NCBI GenBank assembly: GCA_040769385.1
Contig: JAXGLD010000002.1
Location: 372,001-436,000 of the forward strand
From: PHAA01 sp022706565
Lineage (GTDB): Bacteria > Bacillota > Syntrophomonadia > Syntrophomonadales > Syntrophomonadaceae
Direction of reading: 5' to 3'
DNA length: 64,000 nt
Position numbers and translations under genes: made by a program. The stretch's first letter is position 1; each line of letters starts with the position of its first letter. Below the pieces are notes generated by a model, which worked only from the letters and a program-made list of their open reading frames with translations, was not told where the DNA came from and searched no databases. Of this stretch, positions 1 to 6,590 are shown piece after piece.

Positions 1-51
1 GAAATAGAGGATATATAGACCTGCTGGGCACACACCCGGTCAGGTCTTTTT
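1..51 (+). promoter_or_regulatory. 3' end and terminator of a c-di-GMP (GEMM-I) riboswitch, truncated by window start
   Basis: The window opens with GAAATAGAGG. The same ten bases directly follow the complete GEMM riboswitch at 187-196. They are followed here by a hairpin with arms GACCTG (19-24) and CAGGTC (41-46) and then five Ts, the same layout as the terminator at 203-236. I infer that a first riboswitch of a tandem pair lies mostly left of the window and that this is its expression platform. Confidence 0.6.
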
Positions 52-97
52 GTTATCGAGTTGATCATTGAGTTAGTCATCCAATGCAGGGCATGAA

Positions 98-189
98 GCC
101 CTCACCGACAAGGGCAAACCCGCCGAAAGACGGGGACGCAAAGCCAAGGGTCTAAGGACTATCAGTCTATGACAGCCTGGTTGCCGAAA
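98..189 (+). promoter_or_regulatory. c-di-GMP-I (GEMM) riboswitch upstream of the LPQTG surface protein gene
   Basis: The stretch carries the GEMM-I core: GGGCAAAC, a GAAA-capped hairpin (CCCGCC-GAAA-GACGGGG), the invariant GACGCAAAGCC, then GGGTCTAAGGACT, a second stem-loop and the closing CCTGGTTGCCG. GEMM-I RNAs bind cyclic di-GMP. The RNA is followed by a hairpin with a T run, so transcription termination is the likely output; the sign of control (on or off) cannot be read with certainty. Two further copies with nearly identical cores lie on the minus strand at 4250-4350 and 4426-4505. Confidence 0.88.
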
Positions 190-202
190 TAGAGGCTTTA
201 TC

Positions 203-236
203 AACCTGCTGGAGCATATACTCTGTCAGGTTTTTT
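203..236 (+). terminator. Intrinsic terminator of the GEMM riboswitch
   Basis: Arms AACCTG (203-208) and CAGGTT (227-232) enclose an 18-nt loop and run into a stretch of Ts. It lies just 3' of the c-di-GMP aptamer and is probably its expression platform. The 120 nt between it and the first gene hold a possible 9-codon leader ORF (274-303) and little else. Confidence 0.65.
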
Positions 237-354
237 GTTTTGGATACCGGGAGTCCATTAAAGGTGGTGATATATGCATAATGAAAGAGTTATCAAGGGC
301 TGACAGTAACATAATTATTGTAACCTAATATATTTTATGAAGGAGGTGTCTAAT

Positions 355-1524
355 ATGTTGTGCAAAGAGCGTACCTGGATGAAACATATGGCGCGAATTG
401 TTTTTGTAGTATTCCTATTCGTTTACGTTATCGGGATGCCAGCCAGCAAGGTGGCTTTCGCTGACAATCCCCGCCCGGTCCCGGTCCATTATCAGAATGC
501 TCATGGTAATGGTCATGACAAAGGCAATGAGCCTGACAAGGATGGTCCCAATATCGGTGAATCACAGCCCGAAATTCCGGATGGACCAAGTCTGGCAGGC
601 AAAGGTGGACCACCTGAAGAGGTATCTGTTGGCGAGATAGATTTAAATCCGGCCCATCAAGGTACATCCTGGGATGATGAAGGTTTCTATGAAGATGATG
701 ATGGAGGAGTATACGCTCCGGTCGTATGGCATTTCGTTTTAACGATCGGTGAACCCGAGGCGACCTTGTCGGTTCAATTTAGTGACCCAGCTTTCGACGT
801 CGTTGATATGGGGTGGAGTAAGAAAACGGGGGGAACTCAACGCTGGTACGTTGGAACTGATTCCGGAGTGACTCTGCTTATGGCCACTGCTATTTTATCT
901 GATCAAATCACTGTCAAAGAAAACCAGATACCGAATCTGAATCTTAGCCATATAGCCTATAATGATGAAGGTGACGACGACTGCGACGACGATAATGACG
1001 ATGACAACGACGATGATGACGACGATAATGACGACGATAATGACGACGATAATGACGATGACAACGACGACGATAATGACGATGACAACGACGATGATGA
1101 CGACGATAATGACGACGATAATGACGACGATAACGACGACGATAATGACGATGATAATGACGATGATAATGACGATGATAATGACGATGATAACGACGAC
1201 GATAACGACGATGATAATGACGACGATAATGACGACGATAATGACGATGACAACGACGACGATAATGACGATGACAACGACGATGATGACGACGATGACA
1301 ACGACGACGATAATGACGACGATAATGACGACGATAACGACGACGATAACGACGATGATAATGACGATGATGACGACGTCGAAGGAATCAAAGACGAACC
1401 CACAGTTGGGCCAGAGACTCTACCGGCAACTGATGCTCTGCCTCAAACTGGAGCCAGTAATCTGCCTTCATTGATCGGCGGACTCATGTTGTTGGCAGCG
1501 GGTATGTTGACCAGAAGGAAATAA
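355..1524 (+). CDS. Secreted, cell-wall-anchored aspartate-rich repeat protein (LPQTG)
   Basis: The 389-aa protein starts at the ATG at 355, because the in-frame ATG at 337 overlaps the strong ribosome binding site AAGGAGGTG. It has a Sec signal peptide (basic start, hydrophobic stretch, probable cleavage after AFA). A roughly 150-residue region without a recognised family follows. Residues 207-341 are an almost pure Asp/Asn tract built on a DDDN unit. The C-terminus is a sortase signal: LPQTG, a hydrophobic segment and a RRK tail. The next gene encodes a sortase, and tandem c-di-GMP riboswitches lie upstream. The acidic tract probably binds divalent cations such as calcium and acts as an extended stalk or matrix polymer; this is inferred from composition only. 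A terminator separates it from the sortase gene. Confidence 0.85.
   Translation: MLCKERTWMKHMARIVFVVFLFVYVIGMPASKVAFADNPRPVPVHYQNAHGNGHDKGNEPDKDGPNIGESQPEIPDGPSLAGKGGPPEEVSVGEIDLNPAHQGTSWDDEGFYEDDDGGVYAPVVWHFVLTIGEPEATLSVQFSDPAFDVVDMGWSKKTGGTQRWYVGTDSGVTLLMATAILSDQITVKENQIPNLNLSHIAYNDEGDDDCDDDNDDDNDDDDDDNDDDNDDDNDDDNDDDNDDDNDDDDDDNDDDNDDDNDDDNDDDNDDDNDDDNDDDNDDDNDDDNDDDNDDDNDDDNDDDNDDDNDDDDDDDNDDDNDDDNDDDNDDDNDDDNDDDDDVEGIKDEPTVGPETLPATDALPQTGASNLPSLIGGLMLLAAGMLTRRK
973..1377 (+). repeat. Asp/Asn-coding 12-bp tandem repeat tract
   Basis: About 405 bp are made almost only of GAC, GAT, AAT and AAC codons, mostly in the order DDDN, with a few DDDDDDDN interruptions and one Cys near the start. 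All copies stay in frame. Synonymous C/T changes are scattered through it, so it is not a freshly expanded perfect repeat. Copy number could change by slippage or recombination in steps of 12 bp without breaking the frame. Confidence 0.9.
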
Positions 1525-1562
1525 ACAGACAAATCTCCGTAAGGCATGCTAGTATATGTTTT

Positions 1563-1592
1563 AGAGACCACCTACATGGTGGTCTCTTTTTT
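1563..1592 (+). terminator. Intrinsic terminator between surface protein and sortase genes
   Basis: A perfect 10-bp inverted repeat (AGAGACCACC / GGTGGTCTCT, loop TACAT) is followed by Ts. It should end most transcripts after the surface protein. The sortase 20 bp further on would then receive only read-through or have its own weak start. Confidence 0.9.
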
Positions 1593-1612
1593 ACCAGAAA
1601 AGAGGTGGCCTC

Positions 1613-2233
1613 ATGCGCCGGTTCATGAGCTGGGCATTAATAATCGCAGGTCTGCTGCTGATCCTGAGCCCTTTAATTAAAAATGGGTATAGTATTTATA
1701 TGCAGCGGCAACTGTTGAAATCCGTTGAGCAATTGTATCTTCAAGACTCAGAAGCGGAAGCTGATACGGATATTGTCGTCTTGCCGACCCCATCGAGTGT
1801 ACCAGCACCTGCTCCGGCTACAACGGTGCAGCCAAAGGCGCCGGTCAAAGCTATGTTGGTATTGAGCATCCCCAAATTAAATCTTAAGACCGCGGTAGTT
1901 AAAGGCGTAACCCCCAGGGATCTAAGTATGGGTCCCGGCCTATATCCTGACAGTGCCCTGCCCGGTGAAACCGGCAATGTCGCCATCGCTGGCCACCGCA
2001 ACGTGTTCGGTTCCTGGTTCCGGCACCTTAACAGGTTGGCGCCTGGTGATACCATAAGTATTTCTTATCAGGGTAACGTATATGAGTATGCGGTTGAAAA
2101 GGTATTCATTGTAGCTGAGAACGATTGGTCAGTAGTGGCGCCTACCGATTACAAAGCACTAACCCTAACCACCTGTGACCCCCCCGGAAATGTCACCCAG
2201 CGATTGATTGTTCGGGCCCGGCAAATCAACTAA
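1613..2233 (+). CDS. Sortase, class D-like transpeptidase
   Basis: The protein has 206 aa with an N-terminal membrane anchor (about residues 7-25), a Pro/Ala-rich linker (about 57-80) and a sortase catalytic domain. Visible catalytic residues are His128 in AGHRN, Cys188 in TLTTCDPPG and a following Arg (Arg197). Sortases cleave LPXTG-type motifs and link the substrate to cell-wall peptide. The obvious substrate is the adjacent LPQTG protein. Short size, N-terminal anchor and the TLTTC box resemble class D enzymes of spore-formers. It has the binding site AGAGGTGG upstream and lies downstream of a terminator, so expression may be lower than that of its substrate. Confidence 0.92.
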   Translation: MRRFMSWALIIAGLLLILSPLIKNGYSIYMQRQLLKSVEQLYLQDSEAEADTDIVVLPTPSSVPAPAPATTVQPKAPVKAMLVLSIPKLNLKTAVVKGVTPRDLSMGPGLYPDSALPGETGNVAIAGHRNVFGSWFRHLNRLAPGDTISISYQGNVYEYAVEKVFIVAENDWSVVAPTDYKALTLTTCDPPGNVTQRLIVRARQIN

Positions 2234-2286
2234 ATCTCAGAACAGGTGTTACGAATTGACGCCGCGATCAGTCTGTTCCAACCAAT

Positions 2287-2313
2287 TGAAAAGCAGAGCC
2301 TGCGGCTCTGCTT
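2287..2313 (-). terminator. Intrinsic terminator of the CAP-domain gene
   Basis: A perfect inverted repeat AAGCAGAGCC / GGCTCTGCTT with a 3-nt loop sits between the convergent sortase and CAP genes. Read leftwards it is followed by TTTTC, so it serves mainly the minus-strand operon. It may also stop plus-strand transcripts. Confidence 0.75.
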
Positions 2314-2356
2314 ACTCGGGTCACTATTGGGAAAAGAAGATAGATTACTAGGTTGT

Positions 2357-3157
2357 TTAATTGGTAAACCATTGGGTTACGAACAGATCGCTGCCATTCT
2401 GATAAAACCCCAAACCTATTCTAGTGAAGGCCGGGTTGAGAATGTTGGCCCGATGACCACTGGAATTCATGAAGGCATTGTGAGCAGATAAGACACTGCT
2501 GTTCCGGGCAATATTCTCCGCAGCAGTCCGATAGGTGATACCGAGGCTTTTCATCATATCAAATGGACTGCCATATGTAGGGGACATGTGACTAAAGTAA
2601 CCTTTGACAGCCATATCCTGCGACTTAAGAGCGGCTCCATTACAAAGTCTGCTATCCAAATTCAAGGGAGACAGGTTGGCTTGGGCTCGTACAGAATTGA
2701 TATACCCCAGCATTTCTTGCTGCTGGGCGCTGGCCGAGGTACTTGCAGGTGCAGACGGTTGAACCTTGGTTGACTTTGGTGCCGTTTTATCAGGTTCGGA
2801 TTTTGGCGGGCTGGTTGCCGCTTCAGTTTGGATTTTATCTTCAGTGGATTGCTTCAATTCGGTTTTGGCAGGCGTAGTTGGGGGATTGGCCGCGGTTGGA
2901 TTGGAAATCGTTTTGGCCACAACGGGTGTAACCGCGGTAATCTGGTCAGATGCTTGTTTATCCGCAACCTGGTAAACCACTGGATTGTCTGCATCAGCCG
3001 GTGGGTACGCAGGAATCTGCGGCACAGGGGATGTGAGATCACCCTGCATGGCCGTGACCGCCTTTTCTTCTGCTGTAATCCCTTCCGGTTGGATATTGAC
3101 GAGGGCTAAAACACTAAGGATTACGATAATGGATGAAATCAGGATTCTTCGCTTCAC
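2357..3157 (-). CDS. Secreted CAP/SCP-domain protein (YkwD-like)
   Basis: The 266-aa protein is given the GTG start at 3157: an upstream in-frame ATG (3172) coincides with the binding site GGAGGTG. An N-terminal hydrophobic segment (signal peptide or anchor) is followed by about 100 residues rich in Pro, Thr, Lys and Ser. A C-terminal CAP domain then shows GYFSHMSP, AENIA and SSGHRANILNP motifs. Such YkwD-type proteins are common in spore-formers, sometimes as spore or surface proteins; their biochemical role is mostly unknown. It follows the transglutaminase-like gene by 32 bp and is probably co-transcribed with it under the tandem c-di-GMP riboswitches at 4250-4505. Confidence 0.85.
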   Translation of the reverse strand: MKRRILISSIIVILSVLALVNIQPEGITAEEKAVTAMQGDLTSPVPQIPAYPPADADNPVVYQVADKQASDQITAVTPVVAKTISNPTAANPPTTPAKTELKQSTEDKIQTEAATSPPKSEPDKTAPKSTKVQPSAPASTSASAQQQEMLGYINSVRAQANLSPLNLDSRLCNGAALKSQDMAVKGYFSHMSPTYGSPFDMMKSLGITYRTAAENIARNSSVLSAHNAFMNSSGHRANILNPAFTRIGLGFYQNGSDLFVTQWFTN

Positions 3158-3189
3158 TATCAACACCTCCATAAATCTAGTATGTTTGC

Positions 3190-4185
3190 TTAATATCCTC
3201 TAGCCACTTTGTCTTGAAACTGTATAGCCAGTTTGCCGCCTCGATACTTGCCGGTGACCTTGTGGTCGCCATAGTTCTCTGCCACATAGCAACCGGTCGG
3301 CAGTCCACCGAATACTTGATTGCTCTCATTGGAAAGAGTTGGATCGACCGGGATCCATCCCTTGCCGTCCAGATAGAACTCTGCCCATTGATGCCTGCGT
3401 CCTTTCATATTTATCGGGTTCTCATCTTCAGCCAACTCGTCCCGGTCACTGGCATATCCATTCACTACCCTTGCGGGGACTCCTGAAGCCCGGCACAATG
3501 CTACGAACAGAGAAGCATATTCCTCACAGCACCCGCTGCCCGTTTGTAAACCCGCCAATGCTCCCTGGTTGGCAGACGGAGAATTCAGGTTGTATGTCAG
3601 TCGGCTGCGGGTGAATTCAAAGGCTTTATTGGCCACACTGAGGTCATCCATAGCTCCGTTGGGGTTGATCAACGAAGCCACCGCCTGAATCTGCGGATCG
3701 GCACATTCTATTTTGGTGGTGGATACCAGGTATTGCCCGGGATCAACTATTTCCTCGGCCGTGCCATTCTCAAGCCAGTTGGTCCCATCCACCCGTACCT
3801 TATATTTTTGAGTAAGAATAGTGCTTGTGCCCGGTTCAATGTCATCGAGGCTAAAAACGCCCACCCGGTTGCCGTTATCCAGTCTTTTGATCTCGATAGG
3901 CTGGTGGGAAAATTCCTCATTCACTATGTCCTGGTAAGGTGAATCAAGATCGGCCATCAGCGGCACTTCAAGCCTGACCTTGGTTGCCAGTTCCGAACCT
4001 GAGTTTTGAATAACCACATCACTCTGAAGGATGTAGTAATCGGAGTTTGGCAGGTTATCTGAAAATTGCTTATCCGCTGTTAAAGTGGGATGGATACTAT
4101 TGGCTGATGCCGTCGGTATTAGGGCAAAAAGTATAATAACCATCAGCGCGATACATAATCCCAGTCTTTTCCTGCTGGCCAACAT
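3190..4185 (-). CDS. Secreted transglutaminase-like protein
   Basis: The protein has 331 aa. I chose the ATG at 4185, preceded by GAAAGGAGT; a longer TTG start at 4221 has poor spacing. It has an N-terminal signal peptide (ending near TASA), an uncharacterised beta-rich region of about 150 residues, and a transglutaminase-like core. Catalytic residues are visible as Cys220 in GCCEEYA, His275 in RHQWAEFYLDG and Asp291 in PVDPT. These proteins form a papain-like fold and act as proteases or cross-linkers; the activity here is unknown. It is the first gene behind two c-di-GMP riboswitches, so it is probably a c-di-GMP-regulated surface or matrix enzyme. Confidence 0.85.
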   Translation of the reverse strand: MLASRKRLGLCIALMVIILFALIPTASANSIHPTLTADKQFSDNLPNSDYYILQSDVVIQNSGSELATKVRLEVPLMADLDSPYQDIVNEEFSHQPIEIKRLDNGNRVGVFSLDDIEPGTSTILTQKYKVRVDGTNWLENGTAEEIVDPGQYLVSTTKIECADPQIQAVASLINPNGAMDDLSVANKAFEFTRSRLTYNLNSPSANQGALAGLQTGSGCCEEYASLFVALCRASGVPARVVNGYASDRDELAEDENPINMKGRRHQWAEFYLDGKGWIPVDPTLSNESNQVFGGLPTGCYVAENYGDHKVTGKYRGGKLAIQFQDKVARGY

Positions 4186-4249
4186 TAGACGCAGACTCCT
4201 TTCATAGTGGACGGCCCGCAAGAAAAAAGGCAGGTACTAAATCCTCCTT

Positions 4250-4350
4250 CGGCAACCCGGCTATCGTAGACTTATTGTCCTTAGACCCGTGGCTTTGCGT
4301 CCCCGCCTTTCAGCGGGTTTGCTATTATCGGTGAGGGGCTTTTAGCCCCG
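4250..4350 (-). promoter_or_regulatory. c-di-GMP-I (GEMM) riboswitch, downstream copy, before transglutaminase gene
   Basis: Read on the minus strand it contains the GEMM-I features: GCAAACCCGC, a GAAA tetraloop hairpin, GACGCAAAGCC, ACGGGTCTAAGGAC and closing GCCGGGTTGCCG. A GGGGC-TAAAA-GCCCC hairpin precedes the core. Unlike the upstream copy it is not followed by a strong terminator. AAGGAGG follows directly, and a weak hairpin ending in CCTGCC plus six Ts (about 4222-4250) could be its platform. Confidence 0.88.
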
Positions 4351-4370
4351 CCGTCCTGAAATTATTCAAT

Positions 4371-4403
4371 TAAAAAAACCTGCCTAGCGGATTGCTGGCA
4401 GGT
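4371..4403 (-). terminator. Intrinsic terminator between the two GEMM riboswitches
   Basis: On the minus strand arms ACCTGCC and GGCAGGT enclose 12 nt and run into seven Ts. It follows the upstream riboswitch copy by about 23 nt and is probably its expression platform. Confidence 0.8.
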
Positions 4404-4425
4404 CGGATAACCCAATATCTGCTCC

Positions 4426-4505
4426 CGGCAACCCGGCTGTCCTAGACATTACTGTCCTTAGACCCGTGGCTTTGCGTCCTCGCCTTTCGACAAGTTTGCC
4501 CTAAT
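4426..4505 (-). promoter_or_regulatory. c-di-GMP-I (GEMM) riboswitch, upstream copy of the minus-strand tandem
   Basis: On the minus strand it shows GGGCAAAC, a GAAA-capped stem, GACGCAAAGCC, ACGGGTCTAAGGACAG and closing GCCGGGTTGCCG. Together with 4250-4350 it forms a tandem pair upstream of the transglutaminase/CAP genes. A weak promoter candidate (TGGACA at 4548-4553, TACTAT at 4523-4528 read on the minus strand, 19-nt spacer) lies just upstream. Confidence 0.87.
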
Positions 4506-4608
4506 TCAAGAGATTACTTTTTATAGTAAATCACAAATCTTCATTATTGTCCAGTATTTTCTAAAATTTTTATCCGTGATCAGGAAGCTTCTTCCCTCCG
4601 TCAATAAT

Positions 4609-5430
4609 CTAATGCTTCAGTTGAGCCAGAATTCTCAGGTTATCAAACAGTTCCGCCGTCGTGATCATTCCCACCCCACCCGGCACCGCACTGGCATAAC
4701 TGGCCTTGGCACAGGCATCTGGATGTACATCCCCGGTTATTTTGCCGTTGGCATCGAAATTGATCCCCGCATCAATGATGACTGCACCCTCCCTGACCAT
4801 ATCAGCTGTAATAAAATGGGATTTCCCCAATGCGGCTATGATTATGTCGGCATTCCTGGTCTCTGCCGCCAGATCCCGGGTATGGGTATGGCAAACCGTT
4901 ACGGTAGCATTTTCGGCGATAGCCATGACCGCTACTGGTCCCCCAAGGATGCTGCTGCGCCCTACTACCGTTACCTTCTGCCCATCAATATTGATGTTGT
5001 GATCCTTCAGCATGCGAATCACCGCTTTGGGAGTAGTGGGACGGATGCCCGGTTCCTTGGTCAACAGACGTCCTAGGTTGTAAGGATGGACCCCCTCTAC
5101 ATCTTTGCGGTAATCCATAGCCTCTACTATGGTATCTGAATTTATATGACCCGGCATGGGCTTCTGGATCATGATCCCGGTGATTTCCGGATCCCGGTTA
5201 AGGGACCTCACAGTGTCTAGCAATTCCGCTTCACTTATACTGCTGGGCAGCTGCATTATCCTTAAATCACATTCTATTTCCTGAGCGAATCGCTTGGCCC
5301 CATTGACATAGGCAGTCGATGGTCCCTCCTCCCCTACCTGCAAGATAGTCATTACCATCCCGCCGCGGGCGGCCGCCTCTTTCAATTCCGTTTTTAACCG
5401 GTCTCTTATTTCCTTCCCATAAATCATCAT
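4609..5430 (-). CDS. folD: FolD-like methylenetetrahydrofolate dehydrogenase/cyclohydrolase, divergent subfamily
   Basis: The 273-aa protein matches FolD along its length: YGKEIRDRL near the start, KDVEGVHPYNLGRL, VVGRSSILGGP (NADP site), ADIIIAALGK, GAVIIDAGIN and a final PGGVGMIT. FolD interconverts methylene-, methenyl- and formyl-tetrahydrofolate and supplies C1 units for purines, formate and acetyl-CoA pathways. Several signature positions differ from the usual family: the Tyr-to-Lys spacing in YVNGAK is five rather than four, QLPLP reads QKPMP, PCTP reads PTTP, and VPGGVGPMT reads VPGGVGMIT. It therefore belongs to a divergent FolD branch, and one of the two activities may be changed. 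It is the last gene of the rbgA-rnhB-yraN group; tandem ATG codons mark the start. Confidence 0.82.
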   Translation of the reverse strand: MMIYGKEIRDRLKTELKEAAARGGMVMTILQVGEEGPSTAYVNGAKRFAQEIECDLRIMQLPSSISEAELLDTVRSLNRDPEITGIMIQKPMPGHINSDTIVEAMDYRKDVEGVHPYNLGRLLTKEPGIRPTTPKAVIRMLKDHNINIDGQKVTVVGRSSILGGPVAVMAIAENATVTVCHTHTRDLAAETRNADIIIAALGKSHFITADMVREGAVIIDAGINFDANGKITGDVHPDACAKASYASAVPGGVGMITTAELFDNLRILAQLKH

Positions 5431-5493
5431 TGCTGTTTGTTAGTCCTTTCCCGACATTAGATTGTATCCAAGTCAATAATCGCAGCTATAAAA

Positions 5494-5844
5494 TCAGAAG
5501 GCTCCCTCCAAATGGTTTACCTTGGTCACAACACCTTGCTCTATCATGATACCAATCACATCAAACCTTAATTCCTTGAAAGGACGCCGGTCAGCGGCTA
5601 GATAATCCAGAGCTGTTTTTCTGATGTGGTCTCGTTTCCGCCAAGTGATCGATTCTTCCGGAGAACCATAAAGCTTGCTGGTGCGGGTTTTCACCTCTAC
5701 AAATACTATTATTTCAGGCTTGCAGCAAATAATGTCGATCTCCCCGCTCTTGCTGCGATAATTCCTTTGCAGGATGCGGTAGCCCTTTTTCTGTAGATAG
5801 GAGGCCGCCAAGTCCTCTCCCTTGTGGCCGAGTTCCTTTTTCAT
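5494..5844 (-). CDS. yraN: YraN family protein (UPF0102), endonuclease-like
   Basis: The protein has about 116 aa from the ATG at 5844, which has GGAG six bases upstream; a longer reading frame starts only at a TTG. The sequence shows the UPF0102 hallmarks KGEDLAASYLQKKGYRIL, GEIDII and VFVEVKTR, which form a restriction-endonuclease-like PD-(D/E)XK core. The cellular role is not firmly known. It follows rnhB by about 60 bp, the same neighbourhood as in many Clostridia and Bacilli. Confidence 0.88.
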   Translation of the reverse strand: MKKELGHKGEDLAASYLQKKGYRILQRNYRSKSGEIDIICCKPEIIVFVEVKTRTSKLYGSPEESITWRKRDHIRKTALDYLAADRRPFKELRFDVIGIMIEQGVVTKVNHLEGAF

Positions 5845-5903
5845 ATCCTGCTCCAATCCATCCGGCCATCCTGGCAACTGTGCCCGGTTGAGAATATATG
5901 CAT

Positions 5904-6590
5904 TTATGTATCGAAAAGACCGGGTTGAATCCAGTCTTGAATGCCAAACAGACTCCTCACCGGTTCAAAACTGCCGCGGTGTATGGCACAAGGCCCCATA
6001 CTCTCCAAGGCCATACAATGTTCACGGGTTGCGTATCCTTTATGATGCTTGAATCCATATCCCGGGAATAGTTGGTCATATGATGCCATCATAGCATCCC
6101 GCTCCACTTTGGCCAAAATGGATGCACAGGCTATAGAAATACTCAAGCTGTCCCCTTTGATGATCGGATACTGTTCTATCTCCAAATGGGGCAGACTAAC
6201 GGCATCGATAAGTAAAAAATCCGGCCGGGGAATCAACTCTTCAACACATATACACATAGCTTCGCGGGTACATTGCAGTATGTTTTTTTGGTCTATCTGT
6301 CGTGAAGATACAGATACCACAGTCCATGCAATTGCCTTTTGTTTGATTTCCGCAGCCATCTCCTGCCTCCGGCTGGGACTAACCAGTTTGGAGTCGTTCA
6401 CTCCTGGCAGAAAGAAATTCCGGGGTAGTATAACTGCGGCCGCCACTACCGGTCCGGCAATAGGGCCTCGACCAACTTCATCAATCCCGGCAATGCGGCG
6501 AAATCCTTCCCGGTAGGCACGGTTTTCATATTTTTTCAGCTTGCGGTGCCGCTGCTTTTCCTGGCTTAGGTCATCCTGGCTGTTGCTCAT
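5904..6590 (-). CDS. rnhB: Ribonuclease HII
   Basis: The protein has 228 aa, a usual length for RNase HII. It cleaves RNA in RNA-DNA hybrids, including single ribonucleotides in DNA. The motif GIDEVGRGPIAGP near residue 35 carries the catalytic Asp-Glu pair. A further acidic residue lies in LLIDAV, and KGDSLSISIACASILAKVERD holds the conserved GDS and SI(A)AKV region. Its ATG follows the TAG stop of the CoA-transferase gene directly, so the two are translationally coupled. Confidence 0.97.
   Translation of the reverse strand: MSNSQDDLSQEKQRHRKLKKYENRAYREGFRRIAGIDEVGRGPIAGPVVAAAVILPRNFFLPGVNDSKLVSPSRRQEMAAEIKQKAIAWTVVSVSSRQIDQKNILQCTREAMCICVEELIPRPDFLLIDAVSLPHLEIEQYPIIKGDSLSISIACASILAKVERDAMMASYDQLFPGYGFKHHKGYATREHCMALESMGPCAIHRGSFEPVRSLFGIQDWIQPGLFDT

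Noticed and set aside
973..1377. CRISPR-like tandem repeat
   Set aside because: Units are 12 bp, contiguous and in frame with a protein; there are no unique spacers.
957..1403. Ser/Leu-rich 148-aa ORF on the minus strand and a Met/Thr-rich ORF in another plus frame
   Set aside because: Both are alternative readings of the GAC/GAT repeat of the LPQTG protein; no binding site and no non-repeat sequence supports them.
2246..2491. 81-aa plus-strand ORF after the sortase
   Set aside because: It covers the terminator and the antisense of the CAP-domain gene; no family and no binding site.
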